From Desulfurococcales archaeon (GTDB taxonomy: Archaea > Thermoproteota > Thermoprotei_A > Sulfolobales > NBVN01), in the NCBI GenBank assembly GCA_027064885.1, contig JAMOOZ010000200.1, forward strand, positions 1 to 37,530: a DNA stretch of 37,530 bases, written 5' to 3'. Positions within the stretch are counted from its first letter, which is position 1. The number at the start of each line of letters is the position of its first letter. Below are positions 24,283 to 32,995 of the stretch, one piece after another. The notes under the pieces were generated by a model. That model worked only from the letters and a program-made list of their open reading frames with translations, was not told where the DNA came from and did not search any database. The translations under genes and the position numbers were made by a program.

Positions 24283-25827
24283 ATGGACGTGAATGTGTTC
24301 GTCGGTATCCTCCCGCTTTACCTGATCGCTGCCGCGTTTGCCTTACCTGTCTTCACGCTTTTCATTAAAGATAGGCGGTTCTTTGAGGGGTACGGTATAG
24401 CGGCTGCGGGCATAGCCTTAGCGATTTCCATTAAGGTATTCACCGACGTGACTAGGGAGGGCATTCAGAAATATTACTTCGGCGGGTTCCCGCCGCCCCT
24501 TGGCATCGCATACGAGGTTGACAAGATGGGGGCATTGCTAGCGTTGGTGGCGTCCCTCATAGTCTTCATCACCACCATCTACAGCACGTGGTTCCTGAGG
24601 GTTAAGGGCGTTGAGTGGTACTACGCACTGCTCCTAGGCATAGAGGCAGGTTCTATCGGTGTGCTCTACACAGGCGACTTCTTCAATATCTTCGTCATGC
24701 TTGAGGTGCTGTCCATAAGCGCGTACGGACTCGTGTCATTTTACAGGTGGAGGGGTAGATCCCTCAGCGCCTCCATAGAGTACGCAATAGTGGGTTCAGT
24801 GGCTACGGGACTCTACTTCCTTGCGGTGGTCTTCCTTTACGGGGCTTTCGGCACGCTAAACTTAGCGGATCTAACGGCAAAAGCGATGGTTGGCGGAGGA
24901 TACCTTAATCCTTGGAGCGGGGGGCTCTTCGGCAATGCCGTCGTTGCTTCCGCGGTAGCGTTAGCACTAATGATGTGGACCATAACCTTCAAGTCAGCAA
25001 TATTTCCGAATTACTTCTGGTTACCTGACGTTGTGCCTGAGGCGCCCACGCCAGTTTCAGCGATATTCGTTGCTGTCGCTGAGGTTCTGGGTGTGTACCT
25101 CTTCATTAGATTCATGTACACGGTCTTCTCACCGCAAAGCCTGATAAGCGGGGAATTAAGAACGTACTTCCTCATGTTCCTTCACATACTTGGCATAATT
25201 TCCGCATTCGTAGGTGCGTTAGTCCTCAACATTCAGAATGACGCTAAGAAATTCATAGCGTACAGCACCGTCAACCAGATGGGCTTCGTCTTCATGGGAT
25301 TAACGCTGGGTACTAAGGAAGGCGTCCTGGCTGGACTATACCACCTACTTTCAAACTCCTTCGGCGAGGCCCTACTCTTCTACTGCGTTGGCGTAGCGAT
25401 ATGGCTTAAGGGCAGGTCATTAACCGATGCGGGAGTGTTAAGGCGCAACCCTGTCATAGCGGCGGGTTTAGTAGTCGGTCTCCTGAACCTCTTCGGCATA
25501 CCTCCCTTCATGGGGTTCTTCAGCAAGTACATGCTATTCAAAGCGTGCCTTGACAGTGGCTATATCGTGAGCGGTGTGCTAATCATCGTCATAACGGGTA
25601 TATCGTTAATAGGGTACGCAAGGTTCCTGCGAGGTCTCCTCTCCGGGCCTTCGGAAGCTGTGCGGAGCAGGAACCTCATGGTACCGCTGATTATTGTAGC
25701 ATTCATTACCGCAGTAATAGTGCTGTTGGGAGTGGGCTTCGAGCACGTTATACACTACCTTAACGGCGTTGTTAAGATGGCGTTTGATTCAGGAACATAC
25801 GCCATGAACGGGGTGTATCCTACTTGA
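24283..25827 (+). CDS. mrpD: Mrp antiporter subunit D (ion-translocating, NuoN/M-like)
   Basis: The 514-residue membrane subunit thought to carry the ion path. About 14 helices. Key ion-channel residues are present: E141 in helix 5 (FVMLEVLSIS) and K237 in helix 7 (TFKSAIFPNYFWLPD), followed by PEAPTPVSA. The usual His of the PLHxWLPD motif is Tyr here (PNYFWLPD). ATG 24283 has GGTGAT five bases upstream; TTG 24268 and ATG 24277 are in frame but less suitable. It is the last gene of the antiporter unit; a 90-base gap with a new promoter follows. Confidence 0.92.
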   Translation: MDVNVFVGILPLYLIAAAFALPVFTLFIKDRRFFEGYGIAAAGIALAISIKVFTDVTREGIQKYYFGGFPPPLGIAYEVDKMGALLALVASLIVFITTIYSTWFLRVKGVEWYYALLLGIEAGSIGVLYTGDFFNIFVMLEVLSISAYGLVSFYRWRGRSLSASIEYAIVGSVATGLYFLAVVFLYGAFGTLNLADLTAKAMVGGGYLNPWSGGLFGNAVVASAVALALMMWTITFKSAIFPNYFWLPDVVPEAPTPVSAIFVAVAEVLGVYLFIRFMYTVFSPQSLISGELRTYFLMFLHILGIISAFVGALVLNIQNDAKKFIAYSTVNQMGFVFMGLTLGTKEGVLAGLYHLLSNSFGEALLFYCVGVAIWLKGRSLTDAGVLRRNPVIAAGLVVGLLNLFGIPPFMGFFSKYMLFKACLDSGYIVSGVLIIVITGISLIGYARFLRGLLSGPSEAVRSRNLMVPLIIVAFITAVIVLLGVGFEHVIHYLNGVVKMAFDSGTYAMNGVYPT

Positions 25828-25889
25828 GTGATGTTAAAGGAAAATTATTCAATCAAGATTTTAATGTTCTTTATAGACAACCAACAAAA

Positions 25890-25917
25890 TTTTTAACAGA
25901 GCACCAATAAAGACAAG
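25890..25917 (+). promoter_or_regulatory. Promoter of the hydrogenase transcription unit
   Basis: TTTTTAA (25890-25896) lies about 25 bases before GTG 25918, so that start would be leaderless. A second TATA-like TCTTTATAG is at about 25868-25876. The gap 25828-25917 is AT-rich with no coding potential. It separates the antiporter genes from the hydrogenase genes. Confidence 0.4.
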
Positions 25918-26985
25918 GTGAGTAGAAGATTGAAGTTCGCATTTCTTTGTAAGGAGAAGGGCTCTGAGGGCCGTGGTAAGGTAGCGATAGTGGGTGCGGG
26001 CCCTGCAGGCCTCGCAGCGGCCGGGTACCTTGTATGTAAGGGTTATGACGTGGAGGTGTTCGACAAGCTACCTTTACCCGGAGGTCTAATGACCTTCGCA
26101 ATACCCTCTTACAGGATCAGGCTCGCGACCGTACTTGAGGGTGTTGAGGACCTCAAGAAGAACTTCGGCGTTCAGTTCCACCTATCTACTAAGGTTATGT
26201 GTGGTAAAAGGCATGATGAAGGCGACGGTTTCGCGAAGAATGAGACGCAGCTAAGCGATCTAGTCAATGAATTCGATGCTGTATTAATAGCGACTGGTAC
26301 ATGGCAGTCCAGGAAGATGAAGATCCCTGGCGAGGATGCTGAGGGTGTTGAGACCGCGTTAGAGTACCTCTTCAAGGTTAGGGCGTATGAGTACGGTCTA
26401 ATGCCCGAACCACCCGTACCAAGGAGAGTCATCGTCGTTGGTGGTGGCCTATCAGCCGTGGATGCTGCTGAGGTGTCGCTTGAGAGGGGCTCTGAGGTTG
26501 TCTACTTAATGTACAGGAGAAGTATTCAGCAAGCCCCTGCGGGAGTGTATGAGATAAAGAGGTTAATCAGGAAGGGAGTGAAGTGGATGGAGCTAGCTAA
26601 TCCAACAAGGATAATTACCGAGAACGGTAAGGTCAAGGCCGTTGAGGCCATAAGGATGAAGTTAGGTGAGCCTGACGCTAGCGGTAGGCCAAGGCCTGAG
26701 CCGATACCTGGAAGTGAGTTCCTCGTCGAGGTAGACGCAGTAATCGAGGCCATAGGCGAGTACTCGACCCCACCCATAGGTGAGGGATGCAGTGAATTAG
26801 GCATTAAGGTTGACAGAAAGGGAAGGATAGCTGTTGATGAGAACTTTAGAACAGGTCACCCGAAGGTTTTTGCTGCAGGTGACGTGGTCACGGGTCCCAG
26901 CAAGATAGGGGATGCTTCATTACTCGGCCTCAGGGCTGCTAGGGCGCTACATTTAGCCCTAAGCAAGAGCTCAACTCGTTTGTGA
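25918..26985 (+). CDS. GltD-like NAD(P)H/FAD oxidoreductase lacking the N-terminal iron-sulfur domain
   Basis: Probable soluble flavoprotein passing electrons between NAD(P)H and ferredoxin. 355 residues. The FAD-binding GxGxxG is IVGAGPAGLAAAG (24-36), followed by PLPGGLMTFAIP. IATGTW is at 124-129. The NAD(P)-binding fold is VIVVGGGLSAVDAAE (171-185). The C-terminal FAD contact FAAGDVVTGPS is near 320-330. GltD, SudA and NfnB carry an N-terminal domain with two [4Fe-4S] clusters; it is absent here, so the separate ferredoxin encoded 16 bases downstream probably supplies clusters. Start GTG 25918 (leaderless) or TTG 25930 after GGTGA. Confidence 0.85.
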   Translation: MSRRLKFAFLCKEKGSEGRGKVAIVGAGPAGLAAAGYLVCKGYDVEVFDKLPLPGGLMTFAIPSYRIRLATVLEGVEDLKKNFGVQFHLSTKVMCGKRHDEGDGFAKNETQLSDLVNEFDAVLIATGTWQSRKMKIPGEDAEGVETALEYLFKVRAYEYGLMPEPPVPRRVIVVGGGLSAVDAAEVSLERGSEVVYLMYRRSIQQAPAGVYEIKRLIRKGVKWMELANPTRIITENGKVKAVEAIRMKLGEPDASGRPRPEPIPGSEFLVEVDAVIEAIGEYSTPPIGEGCSELGIKVDRKGRIAVDENFRTGHPKVFAAGDVVTGPSKIGDASLLGLRAARALHLALSKSSTRL

Positions 26986-27001
26986 AGGGAGGTGAGCAAG
27001 A

Positions 27002-27538
27002 ATGTCCGTGCAGTCAGAGAGTAAGGCCTCAAGGAAGGCGGGTATACAGGAGTTAAGAATGATAGATTATGAGAGATGCATGGGGTGCGGCACATGTGAA
27101 GCTGTCTGCGGCTTCATTCATGATGACAGACCCTACATAAAGCTCTATGAGCTATACCCCGGCTTAGTGAGGCCAATATCCTGCTTCCACTGCAGCAAGG
27201 CACCCTGCATTGAGGCATGCCCGACAGGAGCCATGAGCAGGGATCCAGAGACTGGGGCCGTTTACGTCGAAACAGCGCGGTGCATTGGCTGTATGGCGTG
27301 CCTTTACGCCTGCCCCTTCGGCATACCGGAGTTCTCCAGGGTATCAAACACCGCAACCAAGTGCGACCTGTGCCGCAAGCTAATGCATGAGGGCTTAAGG
27401 CCAGCATGCGCAGCAATGTGTCCCGCAGAGGCAATAATCGTCGCACCACCTGAAGAGATAGGAAAGGAGGTTAGAGTAAGGGTTCTCAAGAAAATGGTTT
27501 TACCTAAACTTGAAGCGCTTGAGGAAAGCCGTAAGTAA
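27002..27538 (+). CDS. HycB-like ferredoxin with four [4Fe-4S] clusters
   Basis: Electron-transfer subunit of 178 residues. All 16 cysteines for four cubane clusters are present: C26/29/32/36, C61/64/69/73, C94/97/100/104 and C121/124/136/140. This matches the HycB/HydN/DmsB/FdhB-type fold. It likely links the flavoprotein encoded directly upstream to the hydrogenase subunits. ATG 27002 follows an ideal GGAGGTGAG. In other archaea such proteins accompany formate dehydrogenase catalytic subunits, which are not found here. Confidence 0.9.
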   Translation: MSVQSESKASRKAGIQELRMIDYERCMGCGTCEAVCGFIHDDRPYIKLYELYPGLVRPISCFHCSKAPCIEACPTGAMSRDPETGAVYVETARCIGCMACLYACPFGIPEFSRVSNTATKCDLCRKLMHEGLRPACAAMCPAEAIIVAPPEEIGKEVRVRVLKKMVLPKLEALEESRK

Positions 27539-27566
27539 GTACCCTTAAGCGACGAGGAGAACCATC

Positions 27567-29105
27567 ATGAATGTGTCACCAACATACGATACGCTTAGAT
27601 ATGTAGTAATAGCGGTCTCGGCTACCACTGTGCTGGTCGGGTCATACGTAGGTTGGAGACACAAGACGGTGGGAGCGTCTCTGCGTTCGGCAGGGTATTT
27701 ACTGCTAGCGTCCCTACCCCTTATATCCACGTACCTTTTTGGGGCTCCCTCCTCTATTCGGCTTGTTTCTTACCTTATGATCTTCGTAGCTTCAACCATA
27801 TCGCTAATAGTCTCACTGTATACAGCCTCATATGTCAAGAAATACGGTACTAACTCCCTCCAGCTATTGATTGACGCGTTTGCCCTCTCAATAATAGGTG
27901 TATTCATGGCTAACTACTTGCTTGAGTTCGTGTTATTCTGGCTACTTGCGGAGGCCATAGGCTTCTTCGTGATAGCGTATGACGCCCTAATAGGTAGGGA
28001 AACAAGGGCTTGGCGGGCTGGCCTAAGGTACTTAGCGGTCTCAATGATCCCTGCCGACGTGGGCTTAATGACGTTGCTAGCACTAGCTGGCCTAGGTAGA
28101 GCCGTCACCATACCGATATTTAGCCTAGGCCTCGACCTAAGTAATCAAGTAATAGTGACGCTAGTTGCGTTAGGCTTCATGGCTAAAGCAGCAATAGCTC
28201 CTCTCCACTTCTGGCTAGCTGATGCACATTCCATAGCGCCAGCACCTGGTTCCGCATTACTCAGCGGCGTCATGGTCAAGATGGGTGTTTACGCATTACT
28301 GGCACTTCCCTACATGGCTAATGTGCTGTCCAGCACCTACTGGGTCGTGCTTGTTGTCTTCGGCGCTATCACAACGATCTACGGGGGTTTACAGGCGCTG
28401 GTACAGAGCGACATAAAGAGGATACTCGCGTACAGTACCATATCGCACACCAGCGAGATGGCGATGCTTATAGGTCTCTTCCTGCTCTCAGGGAATGACG
28501 TGTTCTTTGCTGCCGTCATAGCATACATGATTGCCCACGCTCTCTACAAGGCCAGCCTTTTCATGGACTCCGGCTTTATAGAGTTCCACTTCCACACAAG
28601 GGACATTAATAAGTTAGGGTTCGTGTCCAGGATAGCGCCAACCGAGACTCTAGCGGCGCTACTAGCGGTAATGTCGTTGATAGGTATTCCGCCCACCATG
28701 GGTTTCCTAGCAAAGCTGATCACGCTCCTCGCCATAGCGAACAACATAACGTTCGGCATGGTTTACATTGGTGCGCTGGCAGTGATCCTTGCTGGCATGA
28801 TATTAGCATTAGGTTATGGTGTAAGGTACTTACTTGTTCACTTAGGCTCCATGGAGAATCCTAAGGCTGAGAAGCCGGAGAAGATCGAGCATGTCATGAG
28901 TGAAGCGGTGATGGCTACAGCAGCCCTAGGTCTAGTGCTACCGCTGGGGTTAGCCCCCATAGTAGTGAGTAGGTTAGAGATGCCCGTGCTATACCTAGTG
29001 CTCAGTGTGACGCTAATAATTGTTATTGCGATCCTGGTGGCATTAAATGATATACTTAAGAGAGGAAGGAAACATATTCCTTGGTTAGGAGGGGCGGCGC
29101 CGTGA
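27567..29105 (+). CDS. Proton-channel membrane subunit, NuoN/L/HycC-like
   Basis: 512 residues with about 14 helices, homologous to antiporter-type subunits of complex I and group 4 hydrogenases. Ion-path residues E129 (FWLLAEAIGFF) and K207 (MAKAAIAPLHFWLADAH) are present, and SDIKRILAYSTISH marks helix 8. Its stop shares a GTGA overlap with the next gene. It probably conserves energy by moving H+ or Na+ when electrons flow through the hydrogenase module. Confidence 0.9.
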   Translation: MNVSPTYDTLRYVVIAVSATTVLVGSYVGWRHKTVGASLRSAGYLLLASLPLISTYLFGAPSSIRLVSYLMIFVASTISLIVSLYTASYVKKYGTNSLQLLIDAFALSIIGVFMANYLLEFVLFWLLAEAIGFFVIAYDALIGRETRAWRAGLRYLAVSMIPADVGLMTLLALAGLGRAVTIPIFSLGLDLSNQVIVTLVALGFMAKAAIAPLHFWLADAHSIAPAPGSALLSGVMVKMGVYALLALPYMANVLSSTYWVVLVVFGAITTIYGGLQALVQSDIKRILAYSTISHTSEMAMLIGLFLLSGNDVFFAAVIAYMIAHALYKASLFMDSGFIEFHFHTRDINKLGFVSRIAPTETLAALLAVMSLIGIPPTMGFLAKLITLLAIANNITFGMVYIGALAVILAGMILALGYGVRYLLVHLGSMENPKAEKPEKIEHVMSEAVMATAALGLVLPLGLAPIVVSRLEMPVLYLVLSVTLIIVIAILVALNDILKRGRKHIPWLGGAAP

Positions 29106-29452
29106 GTCATGTCCGTGCTAACTTACTTTACAGGTTATTCAGGCACGTTAATAAGATGCTAGCTAAGACAGCTCCCCTCTCTAGGTCTCTCAGGAAGGCT
29201 CTTTTAGAGCTGGCTCGAGAGGAGGATAAGTCCAAGGAGAGAAAGGGCTCCTCATTACTTGAGAGGATCGTTAACCTTCCTGGCAGGTGGGAAGGTCTTG
29301 AGTACTGTGTTGTTAACGTTTTACGAGGCACGGCTAGGGGAATAACGTCCTTCCAGAGATCCATTGAGAAGTCGTTTGCCCTTGCATCCCTACTCGCTGG
29401 TGTTCTAACGGTTGTTAGCTTAATGGTCTTGGTGGTAGTGCATGTATCTTGA
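29102..29452 (+). CDS. Small hydrogenase-cluster subunit with one C-terminal membrane helix
   Basis: 116 residues: a basic N-terminal half and a hydrophobic end (about 90-114, FALASLLAGVLTVVSLMVLVVV). The segment LPGRWEGLEYCVVNVLRGTARGI resembles the amphipathic region at the C-termini of HycC/HyfB/ND5-type subunits. It may therefore be a split-off C-terminal or lateral-helix element; this is inference. GTG 29102 lies seven bases after GGAGGGG and overlaps the previous stop (GTGA). The end overlaps the next gene by 11 bases, placing it firmly in the complex. Confidence 0.55.
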   Translation: MSHVRANLLYRLFRHVNKMLAKTAPLSRSLRKALLELAREEDKSKERKGSSLLERIVNLPGRWEGLEYCVVNVLRGTARGITSFQRSIEKSFALASLLAGVLTVVSLMVLVVVHVS

Positions 29453-30305
29453 AATGAAAATACTCTTGGCAACCACCCTAACGGTTGCCGGGGTAGTGCT
29501 CGCCCCAATATATGATTCGCTAGAGCGGAAGATCAAGGCTAGGTTACACTCTAGGGTCGGCCCACCAATACTCCAAACGTGGTACGACGTGCTTAAGCTA
29601 CTGGCGAAGGAAATAGTAATACCTGATGGAGGATGCTTTACTGCCGCCGTAGTACTTATGGAACTGTTTCTCTCGATAGCCCTACTAGTGACTGTGAATT
29701 TCCTGTTATTCTTCCAGTCACTAATGGTATACGTCCTTGTCGCTGTCTTCATATCAGCGTTAAGTGCCGTAACGTTAGTGAAGTCCGTGACGCAGAACAA
29801 CCTATTCTCAGTTATAGGCGGCTTTCGTGAGTACTCGGTGGTACTTAGTGCAGAGCCTTTCCTCATACTACTCATATTATTAATAGGAGCTAGGGGTGCG
29901 ACTGACTTAAAGAGCCTGATCGGCTTAGCGCCTGTAGCGTTAACAGCATACGTCATGACCGCACGAATACCATTCGACATAGCTGAGGCCGAACCCGAGA
30001 TAGCCTCGGGAATAATGATAGAGCTATCAGGGCCTCTCCTAGCCGCTAACGAGTTATCCCTCCTAATACGTAGGTACGTTATGGCTTCACTACCAGCATA
30101 TCTTTTCCTCCCATGGTTTATTGCGAATCCCATACTGAGGGTCGGGCTGGGGCTCGCCTTAACGTTACTAACCTGGATCATCTTCGCCGTCGTAGCTGTC
30201 TTACTGGGCAGGACTAGGGCTGCCGTGGTGCTTAAGGGAACCACGGCAGCCACCCTTGCGTTAACCTTACTATTCATAATTATGGAGAGTGTTCCCTATG
30301 GGTGA
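29442..30305 (+). CDS. NuoH/HycD-like membrane anchor subunit
   Basis: 287 residues, about eight helices. It connects the iron-sulfur/nickel arm to the membrane. Conserved cytoplasmic loops are LHSRVGPPILQTWYDVLKLL (about 36-55) and RIPFDIAEAEPEI (about 175-187), then GIMIELSGPLLAANE, all NuoH hallmarks of the quinone/hydrogenase junction. ATG 29442 is preceded by GGTGG and overlaps the small subunit gene. The end overlaps the large subunit start. Confidence 0.92.
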   Translation: MYLEMKILLATTLTVAGVVLAPIYDSLERKIKARLHSRVGPPILQTWYDVLKLLAKEIVIPDGGCFTAAVVLMELFLSIALLVTVNFLLFFQSLMVYVLVAVFISALSAVTLVKSVTQNNLFSVIGGFREYSVVLSAEPFLILLILLIGARGATDLKSLIGLAPVALTAYVMTARIPFDIAEAEPEIASGIMIELSGPLLAANELSLLIRRYVMASLPAYLFLPWFIANPILRVGLGLALTLLTWIIFAVVAVLLGRTRAAVVLKGTTAATLALTLLFIIMESVPYG

Positions 30306-31995
30306 GCAGAGCAGGTACCTACCGGAATGCCCTGAAAAGGGTGAGGTAGTACGCAAGCTTACTGAGGAGTATGGCGGACACGTGATCTTCTCCCGAGAAT
30401 CTGAAGTTTACGTTGAGGTGCCACGACACGCGCTAAAGAATGTTGCTAAGTACCTCTACAGCTCGGGAGCGTTCTTGAAAACCTGCGCGGCCGTTGATGA
30501 ACGCCCACTCAACCGTTCTTTCGCGCTGTACCACATATTCGGCATGGATTCGAAGGGCTATGATGTAATAGTGAAAGTAAGTGCTCCGGAGGATGATGCC
30601 TGGGTGCCCAGCATAGTTGATGTGGTTCCGGCAGCGGATTGGTGCGAACTTGAAGCACGCGACATGATAGGCATCGAGCTCAGGGGTAGGAGGCTAGTTC
30701 GCAGACTAGTCCTTCCGGAAGACTGGCCTGAAGACATACACCCGCTTAGAAAGGACATTCCCCATAACTTCAGGCCACCGTCGGTTAAGGCCAAGTCCGA
30801 GTTCCGCCCACCTGAGAGAGGCATACCTATAGGGCCGTACCATCCAGTGCTTCACGAACCTGAGTACTTCGAGCTCCTTGTTGAGGGCGAAACGGTAGTT
30901 GATGCTTACTATAGGGGATTCCACATACATAGGGGTATCGAAAAGCTAGGTGAGTCCCCGAGATTCACGTACCAGAAGATACCGTTCTTAGCTGAGAGGA
31001 TTTGTGGTATATGCGGGTTCGTACACTCAACCTGCGCCATAATGGCTATGGAGAAAGCCGCCGGGATCAGGGCGCCAGAGAGGGCTGAGTTCATTAGGTC
31101 AATCGTGCTCGAGCTTGAGAGGATTCACAGCCACCTGCTCTGGGTCGGTGTCGCAGCACACGTCCTGGGTTACGATGCGGGCTTCATGCATACGTGGAGA
31201 ATTAGAGAGCCAGTAATGATTCTCTCCGAGCTCGTGACGGGTAGTAGGAAGACATATGGCTTAAACTTAGTGGGTGGCGTCAGGAGGGACATAAATAAGG
31301 ACAAGATAGAGAAAATCGTGAAGACCCTAGATAAGCTTGAGAAGGAGTTCAAGGAGTTAGCTAACCTTCTGGTCTCCGTGCCTCAGATACGTAAGAGGGC
31401 GCAAGGCACTGGCGTACTGACTAGATCTGAGGCTAGGGCTTTAAGCGTTGTCGGGCCAGTGGCGAGAGCTTCGGGCCTCTACCGCGATATCAGGAAAGAC
31501 TACCCATACCTAGCGTATAAGGAGGCATCCTTCAAGATCCCGCTCTACACGGAAGGCGATAACCTAGCTAGGGTACTCGTTAGGGTGGAAGAAGTCTTCG
31601 AGAGTATCAACATAATAAGACAGCTACTAGACAAGCTACCCGGAGGCCCCATAATGCATGAGAAGTGCTCAGCAATAATTCCCGTAGACGAGCTAATACC
31701 TCCTGGGAAGTATGCCGTAGCTGCTGCTGAAGCACCGCGCGGCGAGGACGTCCACTTCCTAATGACTGGGGAAGGCAGACCCTACAGGTGGAAGGTTAGG
31801 GCCCCCACCTACCAGAACATACCTGCGTTAAGGCCTATGCTTAGGGGCGATCCCTTAGCCGACGCACCATTAACGATCGCCAGCATAGATCCTTGTTTCT
31901 CATGTACCGACAGGGCCCTCGTAATTGACGTGAAGACCGGGAGGGCCCGAACAATTAAGCTATGGAATGGAGGTGTTGGCACGTGTCAATTATGA
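30298..31995 (+). CDS. [NiFe] hydrogenase large subunit with fused NuoC-like domain (HycE-like)
   Basis: Catalytic subunit for H2 production/uptake; 565 residues. The N-terminal ~150 residues are NuoC-like (FGMDSKGYDVIVKV, EDWPEDIHPLRKD). The rest is NuoD/HycE-like. All four nickel-ligand cysteines are present: C236 and C239 in ERICGICGFVHS (233-244), C533 and C536 in DPCFSCTDR (531-539). A 26-residue tail after that Arg is a possible peptide removed by a HycI-type maturation protease. Complex I and Mbx-type proteins lack these cysteines, so it is a true group 4 hydrogenase. ATG 30298 has GGAGAGTG six bases upstream. Confidence 0.93.
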   Translation: MGEQSRYLPECPEKGEVVRKLTEEYGGHVIFSRESEVYVEVPRHALKNVAKYLYSSGAFLKTCAAVDERPLNRSFALYHIFGMDSKGYDVIVKVSAPEDDAWVPSIVDVVPAADWCELEARDMIGIELRGRRLVRRLVLPEDWPEDIHPLRKDIPHNFRPPSVKAKSEFRPPERGIPIGPYHPVLHEPEYFELLVEGETVVDAYYRGFHIHRGIEKLGESPRFTYQKIPFLAERICGICGFVHSTCAIMAMEKAAGIRAPERAEFIRSIVLELERIHSHLLWVGVAAHVLGYDAGFMHTWRIREPVMILSELVTGSRKTYGLNLVGGVRRDINKDKIEKIVKTLDKLEKEFKELANLLVSVPQIRKRAQGTGVLTRSEARALSVVGPVARASGLYRDIRKDYPYLAYKEASFKIPLYTEGDNLARVLVRVEEVFESINIIRQLLDKLPGGPIMHEKCSAIIPVDELIPPGKYAVAAAEAPRGEDVHFLMTGEGRPYRWKVRAPTYQNIPALRPMLRGDPLADAPLTIASIDPCFSCTDRALVIDVKTGRARTIKLWNGGVGTCQL

Positions 31996-32492
31996 AGCTA
32001 TTTAGCATAGCGGCTAAGGCTAAGGTAGTCACTAGGAGGTACCCATTCGAACCCCCAGTGATTACTGAGGAGTTCAGAGGCAAAATCAAGGTCGACCCAA
32101 AGCTTTGTTGGGGTTGCGGAGTATGCACCAGGATATGCCCGCCTAACGCCTTAACCCTTAAGGAAGAAGAGGATGGCACCCTAGTGCTTTCCTACTTCAT
32201 GGGTAGATGTATATTCTGCGGCATGTGCGCCGAGGTATGTCCGCGGGAAGCAATAACAGTTACGAAGGAGTTTGAGCTTGCATCGCTGACTGCGGAAGAC
32301 CTGGTTAGGGACGTCAAACACGAGGTGATCAGGTGTAGGATTTGCGGGCGCGTCATAGGTCCTGCCGTAGAGATGAAGGAAGCAACTAAGAGCGTTGGTG
32401 GTGAGAAAGTCAAGTACTATGACCTCTGCCCTGAGTGCCGTAAACTCATGGTTGCTCGTGGGATAATAACTAGGTTGGGTGTTAGGCCTTGA
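31983..32492 (+). CDS. NuoI/HycF-like ferredoxin subunit
   Basis: 169 residues. Two [4Fe-4S] motifs: CWGCGVCTRICPP and CIFCGMCAEVCPR, relaying electrons to the small subunit. The C-terminus has CRICG...CPEC, a zinc-ribbon-like pair also seen in HycF-type proteins. GTG 31983 lies seven bases after GGAGGTG (31969-31975); ATG 31992 is the alternative. It overlaps the large-subunit gene by 13 bases and the next gene by four. Confidence 0.9.
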   Translation: MSIMKLFSIAAKAKVVTRRYPFEPPVITEEFRGKIKVDPKLCWGCGVCTRICPPNALTLKEEEDGTLVLSYFMGRCIFCGMCAEVCPREAITVTKEFELASLTAEDLVRDVKHEVIRCRICGRVIGPAVEMKEATKSVGGEKVKYYDLCPECRKLMVARGIITRLGVRP

Positions 32493-32995
32493 GTGAGGAT
32501 GGCTCGAAGCTCCTGGCTAAGGCGTTCGCTAGGCTGAAGAGGAGCATATGGGTGTTTCACCTCAACACGGGTTCGTGTAATGGTTGTGACATAGAGGTTC
32601 TGGACGCGTTAACACCTTACTTCGACGTCGAGAGGTTCGGCATAAAGCTAGTTGGTTCCCCAAGACACGCTGATGTCTTTCTCATGACGGGCCCAGTCAC
32701 TCGTGAGACCTTACCCAAGGTGTTGAGGGCTATTGAATCTATGCCCAGACCTCGCCTGATCCTCGCCTTAGGTTCCTGCGCGTGTGGGGGCGGGATCTGG
32801 TGGGACACGTATTCCACATTAGGCGGATATGGGAAACTTAAGGAAGTACTGGAGGAGAGAGGCATTGTGGTTGACCGCGTGGCGTATGTCCCAGGATGCC
32901 CCGTTAGACCTGAAGCAATAATTTACGGTGTTCTCGTACTTTTAGGTGCTGTGAAGCAGAAGGTCAGGTATGAGGAGGTTAAGGCTGGTGATTGA
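32489..32995 (+). CDS. [NiFe] hydrogenase small subunit, NuoB/HycG-like
   Basis: 168 residues. It holds the proximal [4Fe-4S] cluster next to the NiFe site. Ligands are C30 and C33 (TGSCNGCDIE), C97 (GSCACGGG) and C137 (VPGCPVRPEAI). Length is typical of group 4 hydrogenases and NuoB. The start is TTG 32489, overlapping the previous stop (TTGA), with GGTG seven bases upstream. Confidence 0.92.
   Translation: MSEDGSKLLAKAFARLKRSIWVFHLNTGSCNGCDIEVLDALTPYFDVERFGIKLVGSPRHADVFLMTGPVTRETLPKVLRAIESMPRPRLILALGSCACGGGIWWDTYSTLGGYGKLKEVLEERGIVVDRVAYVPGCPVRPEAIIYGVLVLLGAVKQKVRYEEVKAGD

Noticed and set aside
29420-30277. A 285-codon minus-strand frame opposite the NuoH-like gene
   Set aside because: Antisense shadow of a gene with clear NuoH motifs; no plausible family signal.
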